Origin: Pseudomonas sp. FP198
GTDB taxonomy: Bacteria > Pseudomonadota > Gammaproteobacteria > Pseudomonadales > Pseudomonadaceae
Direction: 5' to 3'
NCBI RefSeq assembly: GCF_030687895.1
Contig: NZ_CP117452.1
Span: 1-64,000 of the forward strand
DNA length: 64,000 bases
Numbering within the stretch: the stretch's first letter is position 1; the number at the start of each line of letters is the position of its first letter. The position numbers and the translations under genes are program-made. Shown here in pieces: positions 31,462 through 39,721 of the stretch. The notes beneath the pieces are model-generated. The model searched no databases. It saw nothing but the letters and a program-made list of their open reading frames with translations, and was not told the DNA's origin.

Positions 31462-31588
31462 TGTGGCGAGGGGATTTATCCCCGCTGGGGCGCGAAGCGG
31501 CCCCCAAAAAATATCAGCCGCCACGGTCCGTCAATAGAAAGCAAGGGGCTGCTGCGCAGCCCAGCGGGGATAAATCCCCTCGCCACAA
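31462..31588. repeat. Inverted REP pair with extended arms
   Basis: TGTGGCGAGGGGATTTATCC (31462 on) and its inverse GGATAAATCCCCTCGCCACA (ending 31588) each carry the second hairpin (GGGGCGCGAAGCGGCCCC or GGGGCTGCTGCGCAGCCC). The pair fills the spacer between the convergent znuA and thrB. Confidence 0.9.
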
Positions 31589-31609
31589 AGGCATTCAGGT
31601 CGCTGGTTG

Positions 31610-32560
31610 CTAGAGAGCGAACGGCAACAGCGTACTGACCTTCTGCCGCTGCGCCAGCCGCCGCTGAAACTCCTTCGGATCATGAATCAACACATCCTGC
31701 CCGGCGAACGATTCGGCGGCAATCAGCCGCGACAGCCAGAACCGCACGCACGCCACGCGCAGCATGGTCGGCCACAGTTGCGCCTCGGCAGATGTGAACG
31801 GCCGCAGCGCCGCATAAGCGCCAAGCAATGCCCGCGCCCGCGGGCCATCGAGCATGCCTTCATCATCCGAGCACCAGTCGTTCAGTGCAATGGCGACGTC
31901 ATACAGCATCGGCCCGGAACAGGCGTTGTAGAAGTCGATCAACCCGGTCAGGTGCGTGCCTTCGAACATCGCGTTGTCGCGGAACAGGTCGGCATGGATG
32001 TTGGCGCGGGGCAGCGCGAGGATGCCGGTTTTCTGCACGGTGATTTCGTCCAGTGCCGCCCCCAGTAACTGACGGGCATCGGCGTCGAGGTGCGACAACA
32101 GCTTGGCGCCCTCCTCCTGCATCCAGTCCAGGCCACGGTCGGTCTTGCGCTTGATCATGTTGTCGCGGGTCGCCAGGTGCAGGTGCGCAAGCAATTCACC
32201 GACCTGGGCGCAATGCTGGGCGTTGGCCTGCTTGACGTGCTTGCCGGCCAGGCGCGGTTGCAGCAGCGCCGGTTTGCCGGCCAGTTCCCTCAGTGCGACC
32301 CCCTCGGTGGTGCGCAAGGCGTAAGGCACCGGCAGGTCGGCTTCGTGCAGCACGTCCAGCAGCTCGATGAAGAACGGCATCTCCTGCACCGGGCCGCGCT
32401 CGACCAGCGTCAGGACGAACTCGCCCTGTTCCAGGCTGATGAAAAAATTGGTGTTTTCGCTGCCGGCGGCGATCCCCTGGAAATCAAGCAGGCGGCCGAG
32501 CCCGTAAGGGGCGAGAAAGGTTTCCAGCTCGGGCCGAGCCAGGGGCGTGAACACAGACAT
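31610..32560 (-). CDS. thrB: Homoserine kinase ThrB (choline-kinase-like fold)
   Basis: This 316-residue kinase phosphorylates homoserine in threonine synthesis. It belongs to the aminoglycoside/choline kinase-like ThrB type used by pseudomonads, not the GHMP type. It begins MSVFTPLARPELETFLAPYG and has the catalytic motif IHADLFRDN and the metal-binding GLIDFYNACSGP. It precedes a DUF2782 gene and is divergent from polA, as in P. aeruginosa. Confidence 0.94.
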   Translation of the reverse strand: MSVFTPLARPELETFLAPYGLGRLLDFQGIAAGSENTNFFISLEQGEFVLTLVERGPVQEMPFFIELLDVLHEADLPVPYALRTTEGVALRELAGKPALLQPRLAGKHVKQANAQHCAQVGELLAHLHLATRDNMIKRKTDRGLDWMQEEGAKLLSHLDADARQLLGAALDEITVQKTGILALPRANIHADLFRDNAMFEGTHLTGLIDFYNACSGPMLYDVAIALNDWCSDDEGMLDGPRARALLGAYAALRPFTSAEAQLWPTMLRVACVRFWLSRLIAAESFAGQDVLIHDPKEFQRRLAQRQKVSTLLPFAL

Positions 32561-32619
32561 GGTTAGAACTGCCAGTACGGGCGCCCTTCAGCGGGCGCCG
32601 GTTGAAGTCGCGAGCGGTA

Positions 32620-32907
32620 TCACCACTCAAAGATTTTCCACGAGGGGATCAGCATATCCGGCTGGTCCGAGCGGATGAAGTTTGCATCAGTGCCGTCGGC
32701 GCGTACCAGGAAATAAGGCTTGCCGTTCTTGGGCGTGACCTTGATCGCGTACAAAAAGCCGTTTTGCCGATATTCCTGAATGGTTTTATCGCCTTCGGTG
32801 CGGATGGTGACATCCGGGTCCGCCGAGGGCGCGTCATCCGCCGCCATGACGGCCAACGGTGTGAATGCAAACAAGCCAGCCAGTAACAGGCGATTTAGTG
32901 TACGCAT
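32620..32907 (-). CDS. DUF2782 small secreted protein
   Basis: The 95-residue product has a signal peptide (MRTLNRLLLAGLFAFTPLAVMA) and a conserved DUF2782 core, TIQEYRQNGFLYAIKVTPK and GKPYFLVRADG. The function is unknown. It is 60 bp upstream of thrB on the same strand and divergent from polA; this trio is conserved in pseudomonads. Confidence 0.88.
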   Translation of the reverse strand: MRTLNRLLLAGLFAFTPLAVMAADDAPSADPDVTIRTEGDKTIQEYRQNGFLYAIKVTPKNGKPYFLVRADGTDANFIRSDQPDMLIPSWKIFEW

Positions 32908-32981
32908 GATAACCTTGTCCCTTTGTCGTCAACGGTCCCGCTATTCTAGCCCCGGACCCGCCGAAAAGGTTGATCCTGCTC

Positions 32982-35750
32982 ATGAGCCAAGCCCCCCTCG
33001 TCCTGGTGGACGGTTCTTCTTATCTGTACCGCGCCTTTCACGCGCTGCCACCGCTGACCACGTCCAAAGGCCTGCCGACCGGTGCGGTCAAGGGCGTGCT
33101 GAACATGCTCAAGAGCCTGCGCAAGCAGTATCCGGACAGTCCGTTCGCGGTGGTCTTCGACGCGAAGGGTGGGACGTTTCGCGATGCGCTGTACGCCGAA
33201 TACAAGGCCAATCGCCCGAGCATGCCCGACGACATGCGCGTGCAGATCGAGCCGCTGCACGCCAGCGTCAAGGCCCTTGGCTTCCCCTTGTTGTGCGTGG
33301 ACAACGTCGAAGCCGACGACGTGATCGGCACCCTGGCCCGCAGCAGCGCCGCGGCCGACCGCCCGGTGGTGATTTCCACCGGCGACAAGGACATGGCGCA
33401 GCTGGTCGACGGGCACATTACCTTGGTCAACACGATGACCGGTAGCTCGCTGGACGTGGCTGGCGTGAAGGAGAAGTTTGGCGTCGCTCCGGAGCAGATC
33501 ATCGATTATCTGGCGTTGATGGGCGATTCGTCCGACAACATCCCGGGCGTTCCGGGCATCGGGCCGAAGACCGCATCCGGCCTGCTGGTGGGCGTCAATG
33601 GCGGTCTGACCGAGCTGTATGCGCAACTGGATATCGTGGCCACGCTGCCGATTCGCGGTGCCAAGACCCTGGCCGCCAAGCTGGAAGAGCACAAGGAAAT
33701 GGCGTTTCTTTCCTACGAGCTGGCGACCATCAAGACCGACGTCCCCCTGGATATCGGCCTCGACGACCTGCAGATGGGCACGCCGGATCACGAGAAACTC
33801 GCCGAGCTGTACACCCTGCTGGAATTCAAGAGCTGGTTCGAAGACAACCAGCGCGACGCCAAGCGGGCCGGGCAGGAAATCGTTGAAGTCGCTGATGAGC
33901 CGGCGGCGGACGTCGAGAAGCGGTATGACCTTATCCTCGACCAGGCGAGCTTCGACGCTTGGCTGGCCAAGCTTGAAAAGGCACCGCTGTTTTCCCTGGT
34001 CACGCAAACCAACGGTGGCGACGCCCAACATTCGCAACTGGTGGGGTTGTCATTCGCGGTTGCGCCGTTTGAAGCGGCTTACCTGCCGCTGACGCATTCC
34101 TACATGGGCGTGCCGGAGCAACTGGACCGCGACACCGTGCTCAAGGCGCTCAAGCCATTGCTGGAAAACCCGGACAAACTCAAGGTCGGCCAGCACGCCA
34201 AGTTTGAAATCAACATCCTGGCCAATTGCGCTATCGATGGTGATCAGAACAACGGCATCCTGGTGCAGGGCATCGCTTTCGACACCATGCTTGAATCCTA
34301 TGTGCTCGATTCCACGGCGACTCGTCACGACATGGACAGCCTGGCGCTGAAATACCTGGGTCAAAGCAAGACCGATATCCAGGACATTGCCGGCAAAGGC
34401 GTCAAGCAGCTGAGTTTCGATCAGATCTCCCTCGAACTTGCCGGCCAATACGCCGCTGAGGATGCTGACGTGACCTTCCGCCTGCACCAGGCCTTGCAGG
34501 AAAAACTCGCCGTCACGCCAAGCCTGGGCAAGGTGCTCAACGAGATCGAAATGCCGTTGATGCCGGTCCTGGCGCGTATCGAGCGCCAAGGGGCGTTGGT
34601 CGATGCCAACCTGCTGGGCGCCCAGAGTGTCGAGCTGGGCGAGAAGCTGGTGGCACTGGAGCGTGAGGCATTTGCCATCGCTGGTGAGGAATTCAACCTC
34701 GGCTCACCGAAGCAATTGGGCGTGATCCTTTACGAAAAACTCGGTTTGCCGGTGCTCAGCAAGACCGCCAAGGGCCAGGCGTCGACTGCCGAAGCAGTGC
34801 TCGCCGAACTGGCCGAGCAGGATTATCCGCTGCCCAAGGTGCTGATGCAGTACCGCTCGCTGAGCAAGCTCAAGAGCACTTACACCGATCGCCTGCCGGA
34901 GCAGATCAACAGCCGCACCGGGCGCATTCATACGTCTTATCAACAGGCTGTGGCCGCCACCGGACGTCTTTCGTCCATTGACCCGAACCTGCAGAACATC
35001 CCGATCCGTACCGCCGAAGGGCGGCGGATTCGCCAGGCATTTGTCGCGCCGAAAGGCTACAAGCTGCTGGCAGCGGACTACTCGCAGATCGAACTGCGGA
35101 TCATGGCCCACCTGGCCAAGGACGCAGGGCTGCTCCATGCGTTTCGCAACGATCTGGACGTGCACCGCGCCACCGCTGCGGAGGTCTTCGGGGTCGAGCT
35201 GGACGCCGTCAGCCATGACCAGCGCCGTAGCGCCAAGGCGATCAACTTCGGCTTGATCTATGGCATGAGCGCGTTCGGCCTCGCCAAGCAGATCGGCGTC
35301 GATCGCAAGCAGTCCCAGGCTTACATCGACCGCTACTTCGCGCGTTACCCAGGGGTCTTGGAGTACATGGAGCGCACCCGCGCCCAGGCCGCCGAGCAAG
35401 GCTTCGTCGAGACCATCTTCGGGCGCCGGTTGTACCTGCCGGACATCAATGCGAAAAACCCTGCCCTGCGCAAAGGCGCCGAGCGCACCGCGATCAACGC
35501 GCCGATGCAGGGTACGGCCGCCGACATCATCAAGAAAGCCATGGTGGCCGTCGATGGCTGGCTGGCGACGTCAGGGCTGGATGCGAAGGTCATCCTGCAG
35601 GTACACGACGAATTGGTGCTGGAGGTGCGTGAAGACCTGGTCGACCAGGTGAGCGCGGAAATCCGCCAGCACATGAGCGCCGCCGCCACGTTGGACGTGC
35701 CGCTGCTGGTGGAGGTGGGCGTGGGCAATAACTGGGACGAGGCGCACTGA
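32982..35750 (+). CDS. polA: DNA polymerase I
   Basis: PolA (922 residues) fills gaps and removes RNA primers. An N-terminal 5'-nuclease domain (VLVDGSSYLYRAFHAL; DNVEADDVIGTLA; GDSSDNIPGVPGIGPKTA) covers roughly residues 1-290. A 3'-5' exonuclease domain follows, then the polymerase domain with motif A AADYSQIELRIMAHL, motif B RRSAKAINFGLIYGMSAFGLA in two parts, and motif C LQVHDELVLEV. The ATG at 32982 gives the family's MSQAPLVLVDGSSY start. The ErsA RNA gene lies downstream. Confidence 0.98.
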   Translation: MSQAPLVLVDGSSYLYRAFHALPPLTTSKGLPTGAVKGVLNMLKSLRKQYPDSPFAVVFDAKGGTFRDALYAEYKANRPSMPDDMRVQIEPLHASVKALGFPLLCVDNVEADDVIGTLARSSAAADRPVVISTGDKDMAQLVDGHITLVNTMTGSSLDVAGVKEKFGVAPEQIIDYLALMGDSSDNIPGVPGIGPKTASGLLVGVNGGLTELYAQLDIVATLPIRGAKTLAAKLEEHKEMAFLSYELATIKTDVPLDIGLDDLQMGTPDHEKLAELYTLLEFKSWFEDNQRDAKRAGQEIVEVADEPAADVEKRYDLILDQASFDAWLAKLEKAPLFSLVTQTNGGDAQHSQLVGLSFAVAPFEAAYLPLTHSYMGVPEQLDRDTVLKALKPLLENPDKLKVGQHAKFEINILANCAIDGDQNNGILVQGIAFDTMLESYVLDSTATRHDMDSLALKYLGQSKTDIQDIAGKGVKQLSFDQISLELAGQYAAEDADVTFRLHQALQEKLAVTPSLGKVLNEIEMPLMPVLARIERQGALVDANLLGAQSVELGEKLVALEREAFAIAGEEFNLGSPKQLGVILYEKLGLPVLSKTAKGQASTAEAVLAELAEQDYPLPKVLMQYRSLSKLKSTYTDRLPEQINSRTGRIHTSYQQAVAATGRLSSIDPNLQNIPIRTAEGRRIRQAFVAPKGYKLLAADYSQIELRIMAHLAKDAGLLHAFRNDLDVHRATAAEVFGVELDAVSHDQRRSAKAINFGLIYGMSAFGLAKQIGVDRKQSQAYIDRYFARYPGVLEYMERTRAQAAEQGFVETIFGRRLYLPDINAKNPALRKGAERTAINAPMQGTAADIIKKAMVAVDGWLATSGLDAKVILQVHDELVLEVREDLVDQVSAEIRQHMSAAATLDVPLLVEVGVGNNWDEAH

Positions 35751-35774
35751 TCCCCAGTCCCGTGGACGGCCTAT

Positions 35775-35800
35775 GTGGTGAGGAGCTTGCTCCCCTCACC
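35775..35800 (+). repeat. Degenerate REP element
   Basis: GTGGTGAGGAGCTTGCTCCCC resembles the GTGGCGAGGGAGC family with several substitutions. Confidence 0.6.
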
Positions 35801-35846
35801 TCAGGGTTGGGTGTCGGTTGACCTGTTTGCAATAAATGGGAGATTG

Positions 35847-35943
35847 CCATCGCGAGCAAGCTCGCTCCCACACGGGTTTGGATTAAGCCGGATACCCTAG
35901 CCCGACACCGACCCACTGTGGGAGCGAGCTTGCTCGCGATGGC
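35847..35943. repeat. Inverted REP pair (REPIN)
   Basis: CCATCGCGAGCAAGCTCGCTC at 35847 on and GAGCGAGCTTGCTCGCGATGG ending near 35942 are inverse copies separated by about 45 bp. Confidence 0.9.
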
Positions 35944-36040
35944 GTCAGCCCAGCCAATCCATGCCACGTTGAGGCGCTGCAAACCCAGGTACGGCATCGT
36001 CAGTTCTGAGAATGCCAACGATTATTACCAAAAATAATCT

Positions 36041-36068
36041 GAACTAAACCCGTGAATTGCTACTCAGA
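36041..36068 (+). promoter_or_regulatory. AlgU (sigma-22/RpoE)-type promoter of ErsA
   Basis: GAACTA (36041-36046) and TCAGA (36064-36068), 17 bp apart, match the envelope-stress sigma factor consensus GAACTT-N16/17-TCNNA. Transcription would start about seven bases on, near 36075. AlgU dependence of ErsA is known from P. aeruginosa. Confidence 0.7.
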
Positions 36069-36074
36069 GATTCT

Positions 36075-36205
36075 GAATGGCTGGTGAAGCCCTTCAATGC
36101 TCCTATGTTGTGTTAAGTGTTGGCAGATATCTGGACCCCGCCCTAGCGGTCCGGAACTTGGACCCCGAACTTCCCCCTCCCCATACGAAGTCCGGGGTTT
36201 TTTTT
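36075..36205 (+). ncRNA. ersA: ErsA small RNA (Spot 42 locus analogue)
   Basis: The polA-engB spacer of pseudomonads encodes ErsA, a Hfq-associated regulatory RNA of about 130 nt linked to envelope stress, exopolysaccharide and virulence control. Here about 131 nt run from TGAATGGCTGGTGAAGCCC to a terminator formed by CCCCGAACTTC and GAAGTCCGGGG plus eight T. A 5' hairpin (GGCTGGTGAAGCC) and the unpaired CCCTCCCC stretch, typical of ErsA target pairing, are visible. Identification rests on position, length, promoter and recognisable sequence. Confidence 0.85.
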
Positions 36206-36219
36206 GCCTGCGATTTGGC

Positions 36220-36861
36220 CTACTCGGCCGTTTCGCTGCCCTTGTCCGCCAATTCCATCCAGTCCGCCAGCACCGTGTAGGCCTCTTCCAGACCCATGCG
36301 CTTGGGCGCGGAGAACAGCTGGATGGTGATCGTGTCGCCCCAGCCCTTGCGAATTTCCGACTGCACTTTGAGCAGGGTGTTTTTCGCTGCGCCGTAGGTG
36401 AGTTTGTCGGCCTTGGTCAACAGGATGTGCATCGGCATGCCGCTGGCAACGGCCCAATCGAGCATCAGCAGGTCGAAGTCGGTCATTGGATGGCGGATGT
36501 CCATCATCAGGATCAGACCTTTCAAACTCTCACGGCTGCCCAGGTAGGCTTCCAGGTGGCGCTGCCAATGTTGCTTGAGCGGGATCGGCACTTTTGCGTA
36601 GCCATAACCGGGCAGGTCGACCAAACGGCGTTCATCGTCTAGCTTGAAGAAGTTCAAGAGTTGCGTGCGGCCCGGGGTTTTCGAGGTGCGTGCGAGGCTG
36701 GCATGGGTCAGGGTGTTCAGCGCGCTGGATTTACCGGCGTTGGAACGCCCGGCAAACGCCACTTCGAAGCCTTCGTCGTCAGGGCATTGATCGACTTTGG
36801 CGGCGCTGAGCATGAAGGTGGACTGTTGGCACAGGCCGAGGATGGGGTTTTTCAGTTGCAT
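36220..36861 (-). CDS. engB: Ribosome biogenesis GTPase EngB (YsxC/YihA)
   Basis: This 213-residue GTPase is needed for large ribosomal subunit assembly. G motifs are visible: G1 [10 protein letters not shown]3 DLPGYGYA and G4 TKADKL. The start [16 protein letters not shown] at 36861 has GGAAA upstream and is the family's usual start; the longer frame beyond is not conserved. It is convergent with ErsA and divergent from the cytochrome genes, with the polA-engB adjacency shared with enterobacteria. Confidence 0.95.
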   Translation of the reverse strand: MQLKNPILGLCQQSTFMLSAAKVDQCPDDEGFEVAFAGRSNAGKSSALNTLTHASLARTSKTPGRTQLLNFFKLDDERRLVDLPGYGYAKVPIPLKQHWQRHLEAYLGSRESLKGLILMMDIRHPMTDFDLLMLDWAVASGMPMHILLTKADKLTYGAAKNTLLKVQSEIRKGWGDTITIQLFSAPKRMGLEEAYTVLADWMELADKGSETAE

Positions 36862-37052
36862 GGGATTTCCGATGTGGGCGGCGTCGGGAATGGACGCGGC
36901 AAGCTGTGTCGTTTCCGTTTCAGTGACGCCAGTATATAATGCCGCAGATTTTGTGTGCGCTTTGTCCCAGCGTAGGATGAAGTTCACGGGAGCGACCGAC
37001 CGAAATTGCGCACTAGAACGCAGCTCGCTCTCAACCCTGAAAAGGTCGTTTT

Positions 37053-37343
37053 ATGACGAAATGGCTGCTAGCTGCCGGTGTCTTGATGCCGCTTTACAGC
37101 GCTCAGGCTACACAGGATCCGGAAGCTGTGTACAACCGTGTTTGTGGTGCCTGTCATTCCGGCCAACTACCCACGGCGCCCCGCAAGGGTGACCGCGAAG
37201 CCTGGACGCCGAGGTTGGCGAAGGGCATGGGGACGCTGGTGCAACACGTGACCCAGGGTTTCAAGGCGATGCCGCCGCGTGGTTTGTGCATGGACTGCAG
37301 TGCCGAGGATTACCAAGCCATCATCCAGTGGATGAGCGAGTAA
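37053..37343 (+). CDS. Small periplasmic c-type cytochrome (c5-like)
   Basis: The 96-residue product has a signal peptide (MTKWLLAAGVLMPLYSAQA) and one haem-attachment site, CGACH, at residues 31-35. The axial Met is probably in FKAMPPRG, and a second Cys pair, CMDC, follows, as in cytochrome c5 proteins. It should carry electrons in the periplasm. The cytochrome c4 gene follows 45 bp downstream. Confidence 0.9.
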   Translation: MTKWLLAAGVLMPLYSAQATQDPEAVYNRVCGACHSGQLPTAPRKGDREAWTPRLAKGMGTLVQHVTQGFKAMPPRGLCMDCSAEDYQAIIQWMSE

Positions 37344-37388
37344 GCCCGGTCCATAACTCTTAACCCTTAGCCGTAGTTGGATTAGCTG

Positions 37389-38000
37389 ATGAACAAACTG
37401 ATCGTGAGTCTGCTGTTGACCTTGGGGATATCCGGTGTAGCCCACGCCGCAGGCGATGCTGCCGCAGGCCAGGCAAAAGCCGCCGTGTGCGGGGCCTGCC
37501 ACGGTCCGGATGGCAACAGCATGGCGCCCAACTTTCCGAAACTGGCTGGCCAGGGTGAGCGTTACCTGGTCAAGCAGTTGAAGGAAATCAAGGACGGCAA
37601 GCGTGTCGTGCTGGAAATGACCGGCCTGCTGAACAACCTGAGCGATCAAGACCTGGCGGATATCGCGGCCTACTTCGCCAGCCAGAAAGGCAGCGTCGGC
37701 GCCGCTGATCCAAAACTCGTGGCACGGGGCGAGGCGCTGTTCCGTGGCGGCAACCTGGCCAAGGGCCTGCCAGCCTGCACGGGCTGCCATTCGCCTGATG
37801 GCAAGGGCAACGCCGCCGCCGGCTTCCCGCATCTGGGTGGCCAGCACGCCCAGTACATCACCAAGCAGCTGACCGATTTCCGCAAGGAAGAAGGCGGGCG
37901 TGCCAACGACGGCGATGCGATGACCATGCGCACCATCGCCCGCAAGCTGAGCGACGAAGATATCGCGGCAGTCTCCAGCTACATCCAGGGCCTGCATTGA
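37389..38000 (+). CDS. cc4: Dihaem cytochrome c4
   Basis: This 203-residue periplasmic electron carrier has a signal peptide (MNKLIVSLLLTLGISGVAHA) and two haem-binding sites, CGACH at residues 34-38 and CTGCH near 129-133. It forms two homologous domains of about 90 residues each, the hallmark of cytochrome c4, which donates electrons to terminal oxidases. It is followed by dsbA, as in P. aeruginosa, with two hairpins between. Confidence 0.94.
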   Translation: MNKLIVSLLLTLGISGVAHAAGDAAAGQAKAAVCGACHGPDGNSMAPNFPKLAGQGERYLVKQLKEIKDGKRVVLEMTGLLNNLSDQDLADIAAYFASQKGSVGAADPKLVARGEALFRGGNLAKGLPACTGCHSPDGKGNAAAGFPHLGGQHAQYITKQLTDFRKEEGGRANDGDAMTMRTIARKLSDEDIAAVSSYIQGLH

Positions 38001-38003
38001 GGC

Positions 38004-38031
38004 CGTTGCAAGAGGGAAACCTCTTGCAACG
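38004..38031. terminator. Perfect hairpin after cytochrome c4
   Basis: GTTGCAAGAGG-GAAA-CCTCTTGCAAC has a GNRA-type loop but no T run. It may stabilise the 3' end of the cytochrome mRNA. Confidence 0.6.
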
Positions 38032-38064
38032 TTAACGCCCGATTAATCTGTCGGTGCAAACATC

Positions 38065-38092
38065 AAAAGGGTGGCTTTGGCCGCCCTTTTTT
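38065..38092 (+). terminator. Rho-independent terminator before dsbA
   Basis: AAAAGGGTGGC-TTTG-GCCGCCCTTTT pairs with one wobble and ends in a T run. Confidence 0.85.
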
Positions 38093-38186
38093 GTGGCCGC
38101 TGCCGTTACACTAGCGAAACTGAACCCGTGGCGGCCTGTCTGAAAAACACGCCCCGCGAGGCCACCTCATTGTCCAGGAGTAAAGC

Positions 38187-38828
38187 ATGCGTAATCTGAT
38201 CATCAGCGCCGCGCTCGTCGCCGCCAGCCTGTTCGGCGTGACTGCCCAAGCGGCTGAAAAGCCCGCTGCCCCTTATGTCGAATTGACCAACCCTGTTCCG
38301 GTGGCGGTGCCTGGCAAGATCGAGGTCGTGGAGCTGTTCTGGTACGGTTGCCCGCATTGCTATGCCTTTGAGCCGGTCATCAACCCGTGGGTTGAAAAGC
38401 TGCCTTCGGATGTGAACTTCGTGCGCATCCCGGCTATGTTTGGCGGCCCATGGGACGCCCACGGCCAGATGTTCCTGACCCTCGAATCCATGGGCGTCGA
38501 GCACAAGGTTCACGCAGCGGTGTTCGATGCAATCCAGAAACAACACAAAAAATTGACCGACAAGAACGACATGGCCGACTTCCTTGCCACCCAAGGCGTC
38601 GACAAGGACAAGTTCCTGGCGACTTTTGACTCCTTCGCTATCAAAGGCCAGATCGTCAAGGCCCGCGAGCTGGCGAAAAAATACGAAATCACCGGCGTAC
38701 CGACCATGGTCGTCAACGGCAAATACCGCTTTGACATCGGCTCCGCCGGCGGCGCCGAACAAGCGCTGCAACTGGCCGACCAGCTGGTTGCCAAAGAACG
38801 AGCTGCCACCAAGGCTGCTGCCAACTAA
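38187..38828 (+). CDS. dsbA: Thiol:disulfide interchange protein DsbA
   Basis: This 213-residue periplasmic oxidase introduces disulfide bonds into exported proteins. It has a signal peptide (MRNLIISAALVAASLFGVTAQA), active site WYGCPHCYAFEP and the cis-Pro loop TGVPTMVVNG. AGGAG lies six bases before the ATG. The next gene starts 14 bp downstream, so both are probably one transcript. Confidence 0.95.
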   Translation: MRNLIISAALVAASLFGVTAQAAEKPAAPYVELTNPVPVAVPGKIEVVELFWYGCPHCYAFEPVINPWVEKLPSDVNFVRIPAMFGGPWDAHGQMFLTLESMGVEHKVHAAVFDAIQKQHKKLTDKNDMADFLATQGVDKDKFLATFDSFAIKGQIVKARELAKKYEITGVPTMVVNGKYRFDIGSAGGAEQALQLADQLVAKERAATKAAAN

Positions 38829-38842
38829 GCGCGGCCACGCTC

Positions 38843-39721
38843 ATGGCCCGCTGGGGTACCGAACGCATCGTTGGCCTGCATGAACCGCGGGTCAATGAGC
38901 ATCACGTCACGTCCACGGGCCTGCCTGCCGACAATCGCCTGCGGTTGCTCAGCTTCAACATCCAGGTGGGCATCAGCACCGAGCGCTACCGGCACTATCT
39001 GACCCGGGGCTGGCAACACTTGCTGCCCCACACCGGGCGAGCCGGCAACCTGCAGAAGATCGGCGACCTGTTGAAGGATTTCGACCTGGTCGCTTTGCAG
39101 GAAGCCGACGGCGGCAGCCTGCGTTCCGGCTACGTCAATCAGGTCGAACACCTCGCCCAGCTGGGCGCGTTTCCTTATTGGTACCAGCAACTCAATCGCA
39201 ACCTCGGTCGTCTCGGCCAGCACAGCAATGGCGTGCTGAGTCGTCTGCGGCCCTGGGCGATCGAGGATCACCCGTTGCCGGGCCCCAAGGGGCGCGGAGC
39301 GATCCTGGCGCGTTTCGGCGAAGGTCCGGAGGCGCTGGTGGTGGTGATGATGCACCTGGCCCTCGGGGCTCGGACCCGAACCATGCAACTGGCCTACATT
39401 CGTGAGTTGATCGGCGGCTACAAGCATCAAATCCTGATGGGCGACATGAATACCCATGCCAATGACCTGTTGCAGACCTCACCGCTGCGCGACCTTGGCC
39501 TGCTCGCCCCGCAACTGGAAGCCACGTTTCCCAGCTGGCGCCCCCAGCGCTGCCTGGACCATATCCTGCTGAGCCCTACCTTGGCCCTCGAACGGTTCGA
39601 AGTGTTGGCCCAGCCCATTTCCGATCACCTGCCGGTCGCGGTCGAAATACGTTTGCCGGGTTCGCTCACGGCCGATGCGTTTCCCGCGCTGAGTCCTGCC
39701 CCTAGCGGATCCGATGAATGA
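38843..39721 (+). CDS. Endonuclease/exonuclease/phosphatase (EEP) family protein
   Basis: This 292-residue protein has the EEP fold with motifs LLSFNIQVG (metal/phosphate site), LVALQEADGG (catalytic Glu), LMGDMNTHAND (the GDxN motif) and SDHLPVAVEI (catalytic His). There is no signal peptide, so it is probably cytoplasmic. The substrate is unknown. It overlaps the following dgcH by four bases (ATGA), so they are translated together; the dsbA-EEP-dgcH run is conserved in pseudomonads. Confidence 0.9.
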   Translation: MARWGTERIVGLHEPRVNEHHVTSTGLPADNRLRLLSFNIQVGISTERYRHYLTRGWQHLLPHTGRAGNLQKIGDLLKDFDLVALQEADGGSLRSGYVNQVEHLAQLGAFPYWYQQLNRNLGRLGQHSNGVLSRLRPWAIEDHPLPGPKGRGAILARFGEGPEALVVVMMHLALGARTRTMQLAYIRELIGGYKHQILMGDMNTHANDLLQTSPLRDLGLLAPQLEATFPSWRPQRCLDHILLSPTLALERFEVLAQPISDHLPVAVEIRLPGSLTADAFPALSPAPSGSDE

